The notes beneath the pieces were generated by a model. That model searched no databases. It saw nothing but the letters and a program-made list of their open reading frames with translations, and had not been told where the DNA came from. DNA of 64,000 nt, from contig JAAVAO010000006.1 in the NCBI GenBank assembly GCA_014803985.1, forward strand, positions 3,469-67,468. Direction: 5' to 3'. Shown piece by piece: positions 1 through 9,133 of this stretch. This DNA comes from Treponema sp. Lineage in GTDB: Bacteria; Spirochaetota; Spirochaetia; Treponematales; Treponemataceae. Position numbers and translations under genes: made by a program. Numbering within the stretch: position 1 is the first letter of the stretch; the number at the start of each line of letters is the position of its first letter.

Positions 1-630
1 ACGAACGTCACGCTCGATGGAAGAAAAGAAAAAGTCACCGCAAGCGGAGCGCTTTTGGATATCGACGGCTCGACCACGATTGTAACGCTCGGTGACGGTG
101 CGACCGTATGCAATAACAAAAAAATTCTACAGGGGAGCGGAAGCGGTGTTCATATAGGAGACGGCACATTTAAAATGATAGGCGGGACGGTCACTGGAAA
201 CGAGGGACTTCGAGGTTACGGACTAGGCGTTTATATAAACGACAATGCTACATTCGAGATGAGCGGTGGTAAAATAAGTGGAAACAGCGAGAACTATTCC
301 AATGGAGGCGGTGTCTATGACAGAGGCACGTTCATAATGAGCGGAGGTGAAATCAGCGGCAACAAAGTTGGAAGTGGCGGTGGCGTGTACGTTAATGGAA
401 GCAACAGCTATTTCACCATGAGCGGCGGCAAAATCACTGGCAACACCGCGACTACAAGTGGCGGCGGTGTGTATCTCGTTAATAGCAGCACGTTCACCAT
501 GGAAGCCGGCACGATTTCCAGCAACACCGCGACTACAAGTGGCGGCGGTGTGTATGTCGTTAATAGCAGCACGTTCACCATGAAAGTCGGCACAGTCAGC
601 GGCAATTCGCCCGATAACGTTCACCAATAA
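1..630 (+). CDS. C-terminal part of a repetitive surface/beta-helix-like protein (GGGVY-x-TMSGGxIxGN repeats), truncated by window start
   Basis: Frame is open from base 1; repeated motif 'GGGVYVxNSSTFTMxxGxxSxN'; near-identical ~60-bp DNA repeats around 460-590. Confidence 0.7.
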   Translation, partial: TNVTLDGRKEKVTASGALLDIDGSTTIVTLGDGATVCNNKKILQGSGSGVHIGDGTFKMIGGTVTGNEGLRGYGLGVYINDNATFEMSGGKISGNSENYSNGGGVYDRGTFIMSGGEISGNKVGSGGGVYVNGSNSYFTMSGGKITGNTATTSGGGVYLVNSSTFTMEAGTISSNTATTSGGGVYVVNSSTFTMKVGTVSGNSPDNVHQ

Positions 631-723
631 CTTGACGCACCAGTGGCACGGTGCAAGAGGATTAGAGGGCTAGAGTTTGTTCCTAGCGAAACAAACTCTC
701 CGAATATCGTAACGATTTTTTGC

Positions 724-752
724 TTGCAAAAAAATGAAAAAAGGTGTATCTT
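724..752 (+). promoter_or_regulatory. Promoter of short convergent RNA, copy 1
   Basis: TTGCAA - 17 bp - TATCTT; the same arrangement is conserved in copy 2. Confidence 0.5.
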
Positions 753-758
753 ACATAA

Positions 759-845
759 AGAGCGTCCGTTAGTATACGGGCTGTCTCCACTTCTTTAGTT
801 AAAAAGCCGCCAAAGTAAGGGCATCACGGGCGGCTTTTTTTTCTA
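759..845 (+). ncRNA. Candidate antitoxin RNA, copy 1, convergent with the toxin mRNA and sharing a bidirectional terminator
   Basis: Promoter at 724-752, no ORF, hairpin aaaaagccgcc...gggcggcttttttt at 801-842; sequence duplicated at 1142-1228. Confidence 0.5.
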
Positions 846-938
846 CTCTTTTCTTTCTTTTAGAAAGGTGAGAAGCGATATAATAGTTTCAATTATAGTG
901 GCGATACAAATTACCACGCTGATAATTGTTTCCATCAT
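843..938 (-). CDS. Small hydrophobic peptide MMETIISVVICIATIIETIISLLTFLKERKE, candidate type I toxin (holin-like/TxpA-Fst-like)
   Basis: Read directly from the minus strand: RBS 'gggagg' upstream of ATGATG, one hydrophobic helix, charged KERKE tail, followed immediately by a GC-rich hairpin with T-tract; absent from the supplied ORF track because of its size. Confidence 0.65.
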   Translation of the reverse strand: MMETIISVVICIATIIETIISLLTFLKERKE

Positions 939-1017
939 ATCGAGCCTCCCTTCATCATTTATTCAGGCAAAGCCTGTAGAGTTCGGGAGACAGCCGCCAA
1001 CCAACGGACGCACTATT

Positions 1018-1046
1018 ATTGTATAGTACATCCGATATAACGTCAA
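1018..1046 (-). promoter_or_regulatory. Sigma70-type promoter for the small hydrophobic peptide mRNA
   Basis: Minus strand TTGACG - 17 bp - TACAAT, predicted start about 1011. Confidence 0.6.
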
Positions 1047-1106
1047 GTAATTTGTATTGTGTTCTTTTGTATGCGCAGAAAGTAGAAGTGAAGTGCAAAT
1101 TTTTGC

Positions 1107-1135
1107 TTGCAAAAAATTGAAAAAAGGTGTATCTT
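1107..1135 (+). promoter_or_regulatory. Promoter of short RNA, copy 2
   Basis: TTGCAA - 17 bp - TATCTT. Confidence 0.45.
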
Positions 1136-1141
1136 ACATAA

Positions 1142-1228
1142 AGAGCGTCCGTTAGTATACGGGCTGTCTCCACGTTTTTGACTTAAAAAGCCGCCAACGT
1201 GTAGTCAGTACGGGCGGCTTTTTTTCTA
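1142..1228 (+). ncRNA. Candidate orphan antitoxin RNA, copy 2
   Basis: Near-identical duplicate of 759-845, including the gcgtccgttagtatacgggctgtctcc leader and the terminator, while the facing toxin ORF is decayed. Confidence 0.45.
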
Positions 1229-1276
1229 CTCTTTTCTTTCTTTTAGGAAATCAAGTGCCGCAAGTCTTCCGTTTTA

Positions 1277-1352
1277 AACGGGGCGTTGCGGGGTGTCCCC
1301 GCTAGAAGGGGTAGGCCGCAACGAAGTGCGGGCGCAGGGGGAGACTTCCCCC
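1277..1352. repeat. GC-rich nested hairpin element
   Basis: CGTTGCGG...CCGCAACG (1284-1323) enclosing GCGGGGTGTCCCCGC, then GGGGGAGACTTCCCCC (1337-1352). Confidence 0.5.
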
Positions 1353-1412
1353 ACCAATTTACATTGCTTTCATAATACTGCTATTGTTCATACAGGGGTC
1401 AGCATCGCACAA

Positions 1413-3458
1413 TCACTTCAAATATACCATCAAAAGCATTATGTCGCTCGTGCGAATTCCGCTAATTCTTGCGGCTTGTCCCAAAGTGATGGGGCGCACC
1501 TTTTCCAACTTTGTACGACTTTCCGCAGAAAGAGAGGGAATTGCACCGTAATCAAATGCAAGCGGAATTTTCACATTTTCCATTCTATGCATTTTTTCAA
1601 CGCGTTTATCCTGTTTCTCAATGTAATATTTATATTTTAGATCGATTTTTGCCGCCTCCCATATTTTTTCAGGATAACCGGGATTTTCCGCATTTGGGTT
1701 CTTTAAAAGAAAGGCGACAATTTCATCAAGCAGAGCGTATTTTTCTTCAACACGCGCCAACTGTTCTTTTGTTTTCAAGCCCACCTCAAACGCATACCGA
1801 GAAAGTCGGCGGTCGGCGGTGTCGTGGCGAAGTTTCAAGCGATATTCAGCGCGGGCGGTGAACATTCTATAAGGCTCTTTAGTTCCAAGTGTTACAAGAT
1901 CATCTATTAAAACGCCAATATACGCCTCGTCACGCCCTAAAATAAGCGGCTTGTAATCAGGAATTGTATCAAAGGCTGAAAAACCGCCTTGTGTTTGTGC
2001 AATTTTTTCAATTTCATTCAAACGAATGCAGTTTTTTTCGCTCTCAAAATAAAAGAACGCCCGCTCTTCGTTTGTCATTTCCGCTTTTGGAGAAAAACAC
2101 CCTTTTTCACCACTTGAAACAAGTCCGTTCACATCGCTTGGAAGACGGCAAAGCGGTCCGCATAATGCAATGTGAGATTTTGCATACAGCCCTGCATTTA
2201 TTCCAGCGACAAGCCCTTGCCCCGCAGCCTCTTCATATCCTGAAGTGCCGTTTATTTGACCGGCATTAAAAAGCCCCGCAACCCGTTTTGTTTCAAGAGA
2301 TGGGAAAAGTTGCGTTGGTTCAACATAATCATATTCAACTGCATAGCCAGGACGAGACTGCACCGCATTTTCAAATCCTCTCATAGTCCGCATAAAAGCA
2401 TCTTGCACGCTTTCGGGAAGAGATGATGAAAGCCCGTTTAAATAAATTTCATCGGTTTCAAGACCTTCTGGTTCGACAAAAATCTGATGTCTTTCCCTTT
2501 CGGCAAAACGCATAACCTTGTCTTCAATCGACGGGCAATATCTCGGACCTGTTCCACTGATTTTTCCTGAAAAAAGCGGAGAACGATTTATATTCTCACG
2601 GATAATTCTGTGCGTTTCGCTATTTGTATACACAATATGACAAGGCACTAGAGGTCGTTCAATTTTTTCTGTTTCAAAACTAAAGGGTGAAGCCTCTTCA
2701 TCTCCATCGTTCAATTCAAGGAGTGAAAAATCCACTGTGCGGCGTAAAATTCGCGGAGGAGTTCCTGTTTTTAATCTTCCCGTTGTAAAACCTAACTTTT
2801 GCAAACTTGCTGTAAGTCCAAACGCTGCCGCCTCCCCAAGCCGTCCACAGGGAGCATCGTACTCGCCAATAAAAATCCGCCCCCCTAAAAACGTTCCTGT
2901 AGTAAGAACAACTGCTCGAACTGAAATAATGCGTCCGCGCTCCGTTGCAATTCCCGTGATTTTTCTGCGCATTTTTTCATTGGAAGCCCCTCTCTGCTCT
3001 CCAGGAATAGTGCCGCTTTCTGCGCGGCTATCGGAATCTGGCGGAAGGGGGGTGGTAGAAGGAGTGGTAAAAATGTCAACAACAGTGTCCATGAGGGTGT
3101 AGAGATTTTCCGTGGTTTCAAGGGTTTTTCGTGCAAGCCCTGAATACGTTATCTTATCGGCTTGACTTCGTGGTGCTTGAACGGCAGGACCGCGGCTTTT
3201 ATTCAACATACGAAATTGAATCATCGACTTGTCTATAAGGCGAGCCATTTCTCCGCCTAAAGCGTCTATTTCGCGCACTATATTTCCCTTTGCAATTCCG
3301 CCTATTGAGGGGTTACAACTCATTCGCCCGATAGCGTCAATGCTCTGGGTAATCACAATGGTTTTTAATCCCATTCGCGCACACGCAAGAGATGCTTCAA
3401 TCCCGGCATGCCCTGCTCCTACTACCGCCACATCAAAAAAATCATAAAATCCTGCCAT
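1413..3458 (-). CDS. mnmG: tRNA uridine-5-carboxymethylaminomethyl modification enzyme MnmG (GidA)
   Basis: FDVAVVGAGHAGIEASLACARMG and GGEMARLIDKSMIQFRMLNKSRGPAVQAPRSQAD motifs, full-length. Confidence 0.95.
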   Translation of the reverse strand: MAGFYDFFDVAVVGAGHAGIEASLACARMGLKTIVITQSIDAIGRMSCNPSIGGIAKGNIVREIDALGGEMARLIDKSMIQFRMLNKSRGPAVQAPRSQADKITYSGLARKTLETTENLYTLMDTVVDIFTTPSTTPLPPDSDSRAESGTIPGEQRGASNEKMRRKITGIATERGRIISVRAVVLTTGTFLGGRIFIGEYDAPCGRLGEAAAFGLTASLQKLGFTTGRLKTGTPPRILRRTVDFSLLELNDGDEEASPFSFETEKIERPLVPCHIVYTNSETHRIIRENINRSPLFSGKISGTGPRYCPSIEDKVMRFAERERHQIFVEPEGLETDEIYLNGLSSSLPESVQDAFMRTMRGFENAVQSRPGYAVEYDYVEPTQLFPSLETKRVAGLFNAGQINGTSGYEEAAGQGLVAGINAGLYAKSHIALCGPLCRLPSDVNGLVSSGEKGCFSPKAEMTNEERAFFYFESEKNCIRLNEIEKIAQTQGGFSAFDTIPDYKPLILGRDEAYIGVLIDDLVTLGTKEPYRMFTARAEYRLKLRHDTADRRLSRYAFEVGLKTKEQLARVEEKYALLDEIVAFLLKNPNAENPGYPEKIWEAAKIDLKYKYYIEKQDKRVEKMHRMENVKIPLAFDYGAIPSLSAESRTKLEKVRPITLGQAARISGIRTSDIMLLMVYLK

Positions 3459-3641
3459 AATTCACAGTATATCGATTTTTTGCGCATTGGGCAAACACCT
3501 GCGACAGGTGTTTGCAAAGAGGATTACTTTTTTTACACACACCACTCCATACAATGCTTACAATGACAACAAAACTCACACAGATGGCAAAACAAACCGC
3601 TCTACAAAAAATCCTTGTCATTGCAAGCCATTGCGGTATTT

Positions 3642-6227
3642 TTACTCAAACAGCAACTCGTCTTTGCCCGCCTTTACCGTTATTGATGCCCCCTCTGCAA
3701 AGCGACCGGCAAGCAATTCCTTGCTCAATGGATTTTCAACCCATGTTTGAACGGCTCGTTTCACTGGACGCGCACCAAACGCGCTATCATATCCCTTCTC
3801 TGCAATAAAGTCCACCGCACTCTGATCAAAGGAAATAGAAATGTGTCTGTCTGCAAGTCGCTTTGAAACACGCTCCAATTGCAAGCGAACTATCTCAACT
3901 ATAAAAGACTTGTCAAGTCGAGAAAACATCACAATTTCATCAATTCTATTCAAAAATTCAGGACGGAACTTTGTCTTTAAAAGCGAGTCTATTTCAGGAC
4001 GAACAGCCGCCATTTTTTCATCGGTATCGCAATCCAATATCAAGTCGCTGCCCAAATTGCTCGTCATAATGATAATCGTGTTTTTAAAGTCCACAACTCT
4101 TCCCTGTCCATCTGTGAGACGACCATCATCAAGCACTTGAAGAAGAACATTGAACACATCAGGATGCGCCTTTTCAATTTCATCAAAAAGGATCACGCTG
4201 TACGGGCGACGACGAACTGCTTCTGTCAACTGTCCTCCCTCATCATAACCAACATATCCAGGTGGCGCACCGATAAGTCGAGTGACTGAAAATTTTTCCA
4301 TATATTCAGACATATCAATTCTCGTCAATGCCTTTTCGTCATTAAAAAGGAAATCCGCAAGTGTTTTTGCAAGCTCTGTTTTTCCAACTCCTGTAGGTCC
4401 AATAAACAGAAAGCTCCCCAACGGACGATTCGGATCGCTCAATCCGCTTCGGTTTCTTCTGATTGCATCGCTCACACATTGAACGGCTTCATTCTGACCA
4501 ATCACGCGCTTATGTAAAACCTCTTCAAGCGCAAGATACTTTTGTTTTTCGGAAGCAAGCATTTTGCTCACTGGAATACCAGTCCATGTGCTTACAACCC
4601 GCGCTATGTCTTCTTCTGTAACCTCCTGCCTCAAAAGAGACTCCCGATTGGGGTTTTTCTCCATTTCTTTGTTGTGCGCAACAGCCGCTTCAATTTCCTT
4701 TTCAAGATTAGGAATCGTGCTATATTTTAATTCTGCTGCCTTTGCAAGATTTCCTTCTCTAGTGAATTTTTCCTCTTCAAAGCGCGCCGCCTCAAGCTGT
4801 TCCTTCAAATTCCGACTCTTTCCAATTGTTTCCTTTTCGTTTTGCCACTGCAATTTCATTGCATCGCGGCGACTAGTAATTTCCTCAAGCTCTTTTTGCA
4901 GTTTCTCAAGCCGTTCTAAAGATGCCTTGTCATCCTCTTTGCTCAATGACTGCTTTTCTATTGAAAGTTGCAAAATTTTCCGCTCAAGCTGGTCAAGTTC
5001 TGTAGGCTGACTTTCAATTTCCATTTTCAAGCGACTTGCAGCCTCATCAACAAGGTCAATCGCTTTGTCTGGCAAAAATCTATTCGTAATATACCGATTA
5101 GATAAAACCGCCGCCTCCACAAGTGCTTCGTCATTTATTCTAACGCCGTGATGAATTTCATATTTATCACGCAACCCACGCAAAATTGCAATTGTATCTT
5201 CAACGCTTGGTTCATCACAATAAACCTGCTGAAAGCGTCTTTCAAGCGCAGCGTCTTTTTCAATGTATTTGCGATACTCGTCCAGCGTTGTTGCTCCAAT
5301 AACATGGATTTCGCCACGACTTAAAGCGGGCTTTAACAAATTAGATGCGTCCATAGAGCCTTCGGATGCGCCAGCCCCCACAATTGTATGAAGTTCATCT
5401 ATGAAAAGAATAATCTGCCCTTCGGACTTTGTCACTTCAGTGATAACCGCCTTTAACCGCTCCTCAAATTCGCCGCGGAATTTTGCGCCCGCCACAAGGC
5501 TTCCCATATCAAGAGAAAGAAGTCGTTTGTTTTTAAGGCTATCGGGAACATCTCCAGAGGCAATTCGGCGGGCAAGTCCTTCAACAATCGCAGTTTTTCC
5601 AACGCCTGGTTCGCCTATCAAAACAGGATTGTTTTTTGTGCGGCGGCAAAGAACTTGCATAACACGACGGATTTCCTCATCGCGCCCAATGACGGGGTCT
5701 ATTTTATCCTGCCGAGCGGCGAGAGTTAAATCACGACAATATTTTTCAAGCGAGCGAATTTTGCTTTCAGGATCCTGACTATCAACAGTTTGATTTCCGC
5801 GCACCGCCTTTAATGCGTTCAAAACGGAATTTTCATTTATGCCGAATTTTCGGAGCAACTCCCCCGTCCTTGAATCCGATTTTGACAGCGCAAGAAGAAT
5901 ATGCTCGCAAGAAAGATACTGATCCTTGAGCGCAGACATTTCTGCCTCCGCCTTTGCCAAAACCTTTTGCACTTCATTTGAAAAAGTCATATTAGCATTA
6001 CCAGTAACTTTTGGATATGACTTTAAAAGTTCGTTCACCGCAGATTCAAGCGCATTTGAGTCAACTCCAATGCGTTCAACTACAGGAAGAACAATTCCAT
6101 CTTTTTGAGAAAGCAGCGAAATTAAAATATGCTCAAGTCCGATTTCGCTATGATCATTTTTCTGTGCCAGCACGCTCGCATCTTGCAAGCACTCCTGGGC
6201 TTTTAATGTAAAATGTTCGTAATCCAT
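3642..6227 (-). CDS. clpB: ATP-dependent chaperone ClpB
   Basis: Two AAA+ modules ([30 protein letters not shown]), middle coiled-coil, 861 aa. Confidence 0.95.
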   Translation of the reverse strand: MDYEHFTLKAQECLQDASVLAQKNDHSEIGLEHILISLLSQKDGIVLPVVERIGVDSNALESAVNELLKSYPKVTGNANMTFSNEVQKVLAKAEAEMSALKDQYLSCEHILLALSKSDSRTGELLRKFGINENSVLNALKAVRGNQTVDSQDPESKIRSLEKYCRDLTLAARQDKIDPVIGRDEEIRRVMQVLCRRTKNNPVLIGEPGVGKTAIVEGLARRIASGDVPDSLKNKRLLSLDMGSLVAGAKFRGEFEERLKAVITEVTKSEGQIILFIDELHTIVGAGASEGSMDASNLLKPALSRGEIHVIGATTLDEYRKYIEKDAALERRFQQVYCDEPSVEDTIAILRGLRDKYEIHHGVRINDEALVEAAVLSNRYITNRFLPDKAIDLVDEAASRLKMEIESQPTELDQLERKILQLSIEKQSLSKEDDKASLERLEKLQKELEEITSRRDAMKLQWQNEKETIGKSRNLKEQLEAARFEEEKFTREGNLAKAAELKYSTIPNLEKEIEAAVAHNKEMEKNPNRESLLRQEVTEEDIARVVSTWTGIPVSKMLASEKQKYLALEEVLHKRVIGQNEAVQCVSDAIRRNRSGLSDPNRPLGSFLFIGPTGVGKTELAKTLADFLFNDEKALTRIDMSEYMEKFSVTRLIGAPPGYVGYDEGGQLTEAVRRRPYSVILFDEIEKAHPDVFNVLLQVLDDGRLTDGQGRVVDFKNTIIIMTSNLGSDLILDCDTDEKMAAVRPEIDSLLKTKFRPEFLNRIDEIVMFSRLDKSFIVEIVRLQLERVSKRLADRHISISFDQSAVDFIAEKGYDSAFGARPVKRAVQTWVENPLSKELLAGRFAEGASITVKAGKDELLFE

Positions 6228-6509
6228 AGCCTAAAAATAATTAAGAAAATCCAAAAATTCAAGAAAAATTCACAAGGACAAGTGGCAAACAGAATTTCAA
6301 CCTGCAATAATTATTTTGTCCGTTCACGCCTGACCAAAAGATTCGCTCCTGTTATTGTTGACCAGGACTATTCACCGTTTTTATATAAGTAAAACCCGTT
6401 AGCTGGCGAAACTTACGATAGGCATTGGCGTATTGTGTAATATATGATATAATACTGTATACAAACAATCGCTCAAATAGCATAAATGACTTTTTTTGCA
6501 GGGGGAAGT

Positions 6510-7670
6510 ATGAAAATCACTGACGATATTTTATATGCAGGTGTGAACGACACGAAAATCGATTTGTTTGAAGGACAATTTCACGTTCCAAATGGAATGT
6601 CTTACAACTCATATATAATTCTTGATGAAAAAACTGCCGTTATGGACAGCGTCGATCACCATTTTGGAGAAGAATGGATTTCCAATATTGAAAAAATATG
6701 CGGCGAAAAAACGCCCGATTTTTTAATAGTCCATCATGCAGAACCAGACCACAGTGCAAATATCCTGCGATTTGCCGAGCGATTTCCAAATGCAAAAATT
6801 GTTTCAAGCCTAATGGCATTCAATATGTTGAAAAACTACTTTGGCACAGATTTTTCCGACCGTCGTATTATTGTAAAAGAGGGAGACACACTTTCTCTCG
6901 GAAAACACACGCTGCAATTCATCTCCGCGCCAAATGTACATTGGCCTGAAGTTATGTTCAGCTTCGAGCAAACAGAAAAAGTGCTTTTCAGTGCAGATGG
7001 CTTTGGAAAATTCGGAGCGATTGACGAAAAAGATCCTCTTTACGACTGGGAATGCGAAGCACGCCGATATTACTTTGGAATTGTCGGTAAATTCGGAGCA
7101 AACGTTCAGACTGCATTAAAAAAGGCTTCTTCCCTTGACATAAAAATATTATGCCCGCTCCACGGTCCTGTCTTGTCAGAAAATGTAGGCAAGTATATAC
7201 AACTTTATGATATATGGTCGAGTTATGGAGTTGAAAGCGAGGGAATTGCGATCGCATACACATCTGTCTACGGTCACACAGAAAAAGTGGTGAAATCCCT
7301 TGAAAAAAAATTGCTTAACGCAGGCTGTAAAAAATGTGCAGTTTCAGACCTCGCACGATGTGACATTCATGAAGCAGTCGAAGATGCATTCAGATATGGC
7401 ACACTTGTTCTTGCAACAGTAACATACAACTGCGACATTTTCCCCACAATGAAGAATTTTATTGAGGCCCTCAAGGAACGAAACTATCAAAATAGAAAAA
7501 TAGCCTTAATTGAAAATGGCACGTGGGCGCCAGTTGCAGCAAAAAAGATAAAAGCATTGTTTGAAGAAAGCAAAAACATTTCATTTGCAAACACTGTCAT
7601 TACCATAAAAGGAGAAATGACAGAAGAAACAGACACACAAATTGATGCGCTTGTAAAAGAAATAGTTTAA
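6510..7670 (+). CDS. FprA-family A-type flavoprotein (metallo-beta-lactamase fold plus flavodoxin)
   Basis: HHAEPDHSANI metal-binding motif and flavodoxin domain YTSVYGHTEKV; ATG at 6510 after ggggga RBS. Confidence 0.9.
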   Translation: MKITDDILYAGVNDTKIDLFEGQFHVPNGMSYNSYIILDEKTAVMDSVDHHFGEEWISNIEKICGEKTPDFLIVHHAEPDHSANILRFAERFPNAKIVSSLMAFNMLKNYFGTDFSDRRIIVKEGDTLSLGKHTLQFISAPNVHWPEVMFSFEQTEKVLFSADGFGKFGAIDEKDPLYDWECEARRYYFGIVGKFGANVQTALKKASSLDIKILCPLHGPVLSENVGKYIQLYDIWSSYGVESEGIAIAYTSVYGHTEKVVKSLEKKLLNAGCKKCAVSDLARCDIHEAVEDAFRYGTLVLATVTYNCDIFPTMKNFIEALKERNYQNRKIALIENGTWAPVAAKKIKALFEESKNISFANTVITIKGEMTEETDTQIDALVKEIV

Positions 7671-7760
7671 TCACGTCCGCAGACGCTTATCATAAAAACA
7701 GACAGCCTCAAAAATAGCAAAATAACTTTGCCACCATCCCAGTAAAATTTTCTCTTACCA

Positions 7761-8504
7761 TTAAAACAGCTCTCTAAAATATGTCAAAAGGATTTCATCA
7801 GGCTCTTCAAGGATTTCACCGCGCATTTCATAATAGTTCCCTAAATCTCCGTCAATTTTTGGTCTCCAATATTCATATTCCACAAAGCCTGAAGAATGCC
7901 GTATGCGTTTAAAATCAGCTTCATTGCGTTCTTTTGGCTCTTCAGGCCATTTTGTGTCCTTTGAGAATGTCAGACGCTGGTTCTTTTCTGAATCTATCAA
8001 TTCCACTTCTAAATCGGTCTTTGTAATACTGTAATGATAACTGTAGATTCCTTTCAGAAAAAGACTTGGACTCTCCCCTGTCGCTTCGTCTGTATACACA
8101 CCGTTAGCATAATATGTTGTTCGCACTCGTTTTATATAGTCCTCTCTGTCTCCTTCTGGATATGAAAAAACAGCCCACCTCTTGATATGCCCGTCTTCAT
8201 CAAAAAAATAATATGTATGCATATATTTGGAACGCTCCGAATCTCCATAGGTTTTTATCCCCCCTTTCCTCAACTCATATTCGCAGCTTGAAAACCTCAG
8301 TATCTTCCCCTTCAAAGGTTTCAAATCAGTTATATACATGTTCTTTGAATAAAACTTATGCACATACAAAGGGTTTCGCACCATAAACTCATATATCGGA
8401 AGTGTCTTCGGAACAACGTCCTTGAATATATCTTTTACAGCATCTTCAGCATGGACAGAGTGTATCATCACCATCGCCATACACATCATCAATATTCTTT
8501 TCAT
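7761..8504 (-). CDS. Secreted hypothetical protein
   Basis: 247 aa ORF with N-terminal signal-like sequence MKRILMMCMAMVMIHSVHA. Confidence 0.6.
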   Translation of the reverse strand: MKRILMMCMAMVMIHSVHAEDAVKDIFKDVVPKTLPIYEFMVRNPLYVHKFYSKNMYITDLKPLKGKILRFSSCEYELRKGGIKTYGDSERSKYMHTYYFFDEDGHIKRWAVFSYPEGDREDYIKRVRTTYYANGVYTDEATGESPSLFLKGIYSYHYSITKTDLEVELIDSEKNQRLTFSKDTKWPEEPKERNEADFKRIRHSSGFVEYEYWRPKIDGDLGNYYEMRGEILEEPDEILLTYFRELF

Positions 8505-8619
8505 TTTTCTTACCTATCGGACTGTACACTTTCAAATCCAGCAACCCGAAACACTCCATTTTTAAAATCTGCTTGAATCCGTGCATTTTTGAATGCCGCA
8601 TAGAAAACAAGTACGCAAT

Positions 8620-8654
8620 AAAAAAAGTCCGTGCAAAATGCAAGGACTTTTTTT
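8620..8654 (-). terminator. Intrinsic terminator-like hairpin
   Basis: aaaaaaagtcc gtgcaaaatgcaa ggacttttttt. Confidence 0.6.
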
Positions 8655-8663
8655 AACGTATTC

Positions 8664-8993
8664 TTACTCTTTTTTTTGCTCTGCCTTAAGGGATTCTTCC
8701 CGGCTTTTGATTTCAGAGTCAATTCTCTTTATTTCTTCAAGAATTGATGAAACCTCTTCTCCATCGGCAGAAAAGGATGTTTCTCCGCTTAAAAAACACT
8801 TTGCAGCAAGCGCACCCAATTTTTTTACTTCGCCATTTCTTTTTGACTTAAGTTGTTTTTTCTCAATGAGAGTTACGCTCTTGTCGCTAAACCCCTGAAC
8901 CGCCATTCCAGCCTTGCCAAGTGCTTTTTTAGAAGATGAAACAACTTTATCCATTCCCTCTTTAAACTTTGTTTTAAATTCTTCCTTATCCAT
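8664..8993 (-). CDS. Hypothetical small cytoplasmic protein
   Basis: 109 aa ORF, Lys/Glu-rich, followed by a terminator. Confidence 0.6.
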   Translation of the reverse strand: MDKEEFKTKFKEGMDKVVSSSKKALGKAGMAVQGFSDKSVTLIEKKQLKSKRNGEVKKLGALAAKCFLSGETSFSADGEEVSSILEEIKRIDSEIKSREESLKAEQKKE

Positions 8994-9133
8994 ATTTATT
9001 CCCCCATAAACAATTTTTTACGCATATATGCAGTAAAAGCAACTACACTCATAGTAGCCTGCACACTGTATTTAATATAATACATTTTTCGGACATTGAA
9101 AAGCAATGCACCCTCTATTTTACGCAAAACCAA

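Noticed and set aside
223-627. 134-aa minus-strand ORF opposite the beta-helix gene
   Set aside because: Antisense translation of a repetitive coding sequence; the plus frame has the recognisable repeat protein.
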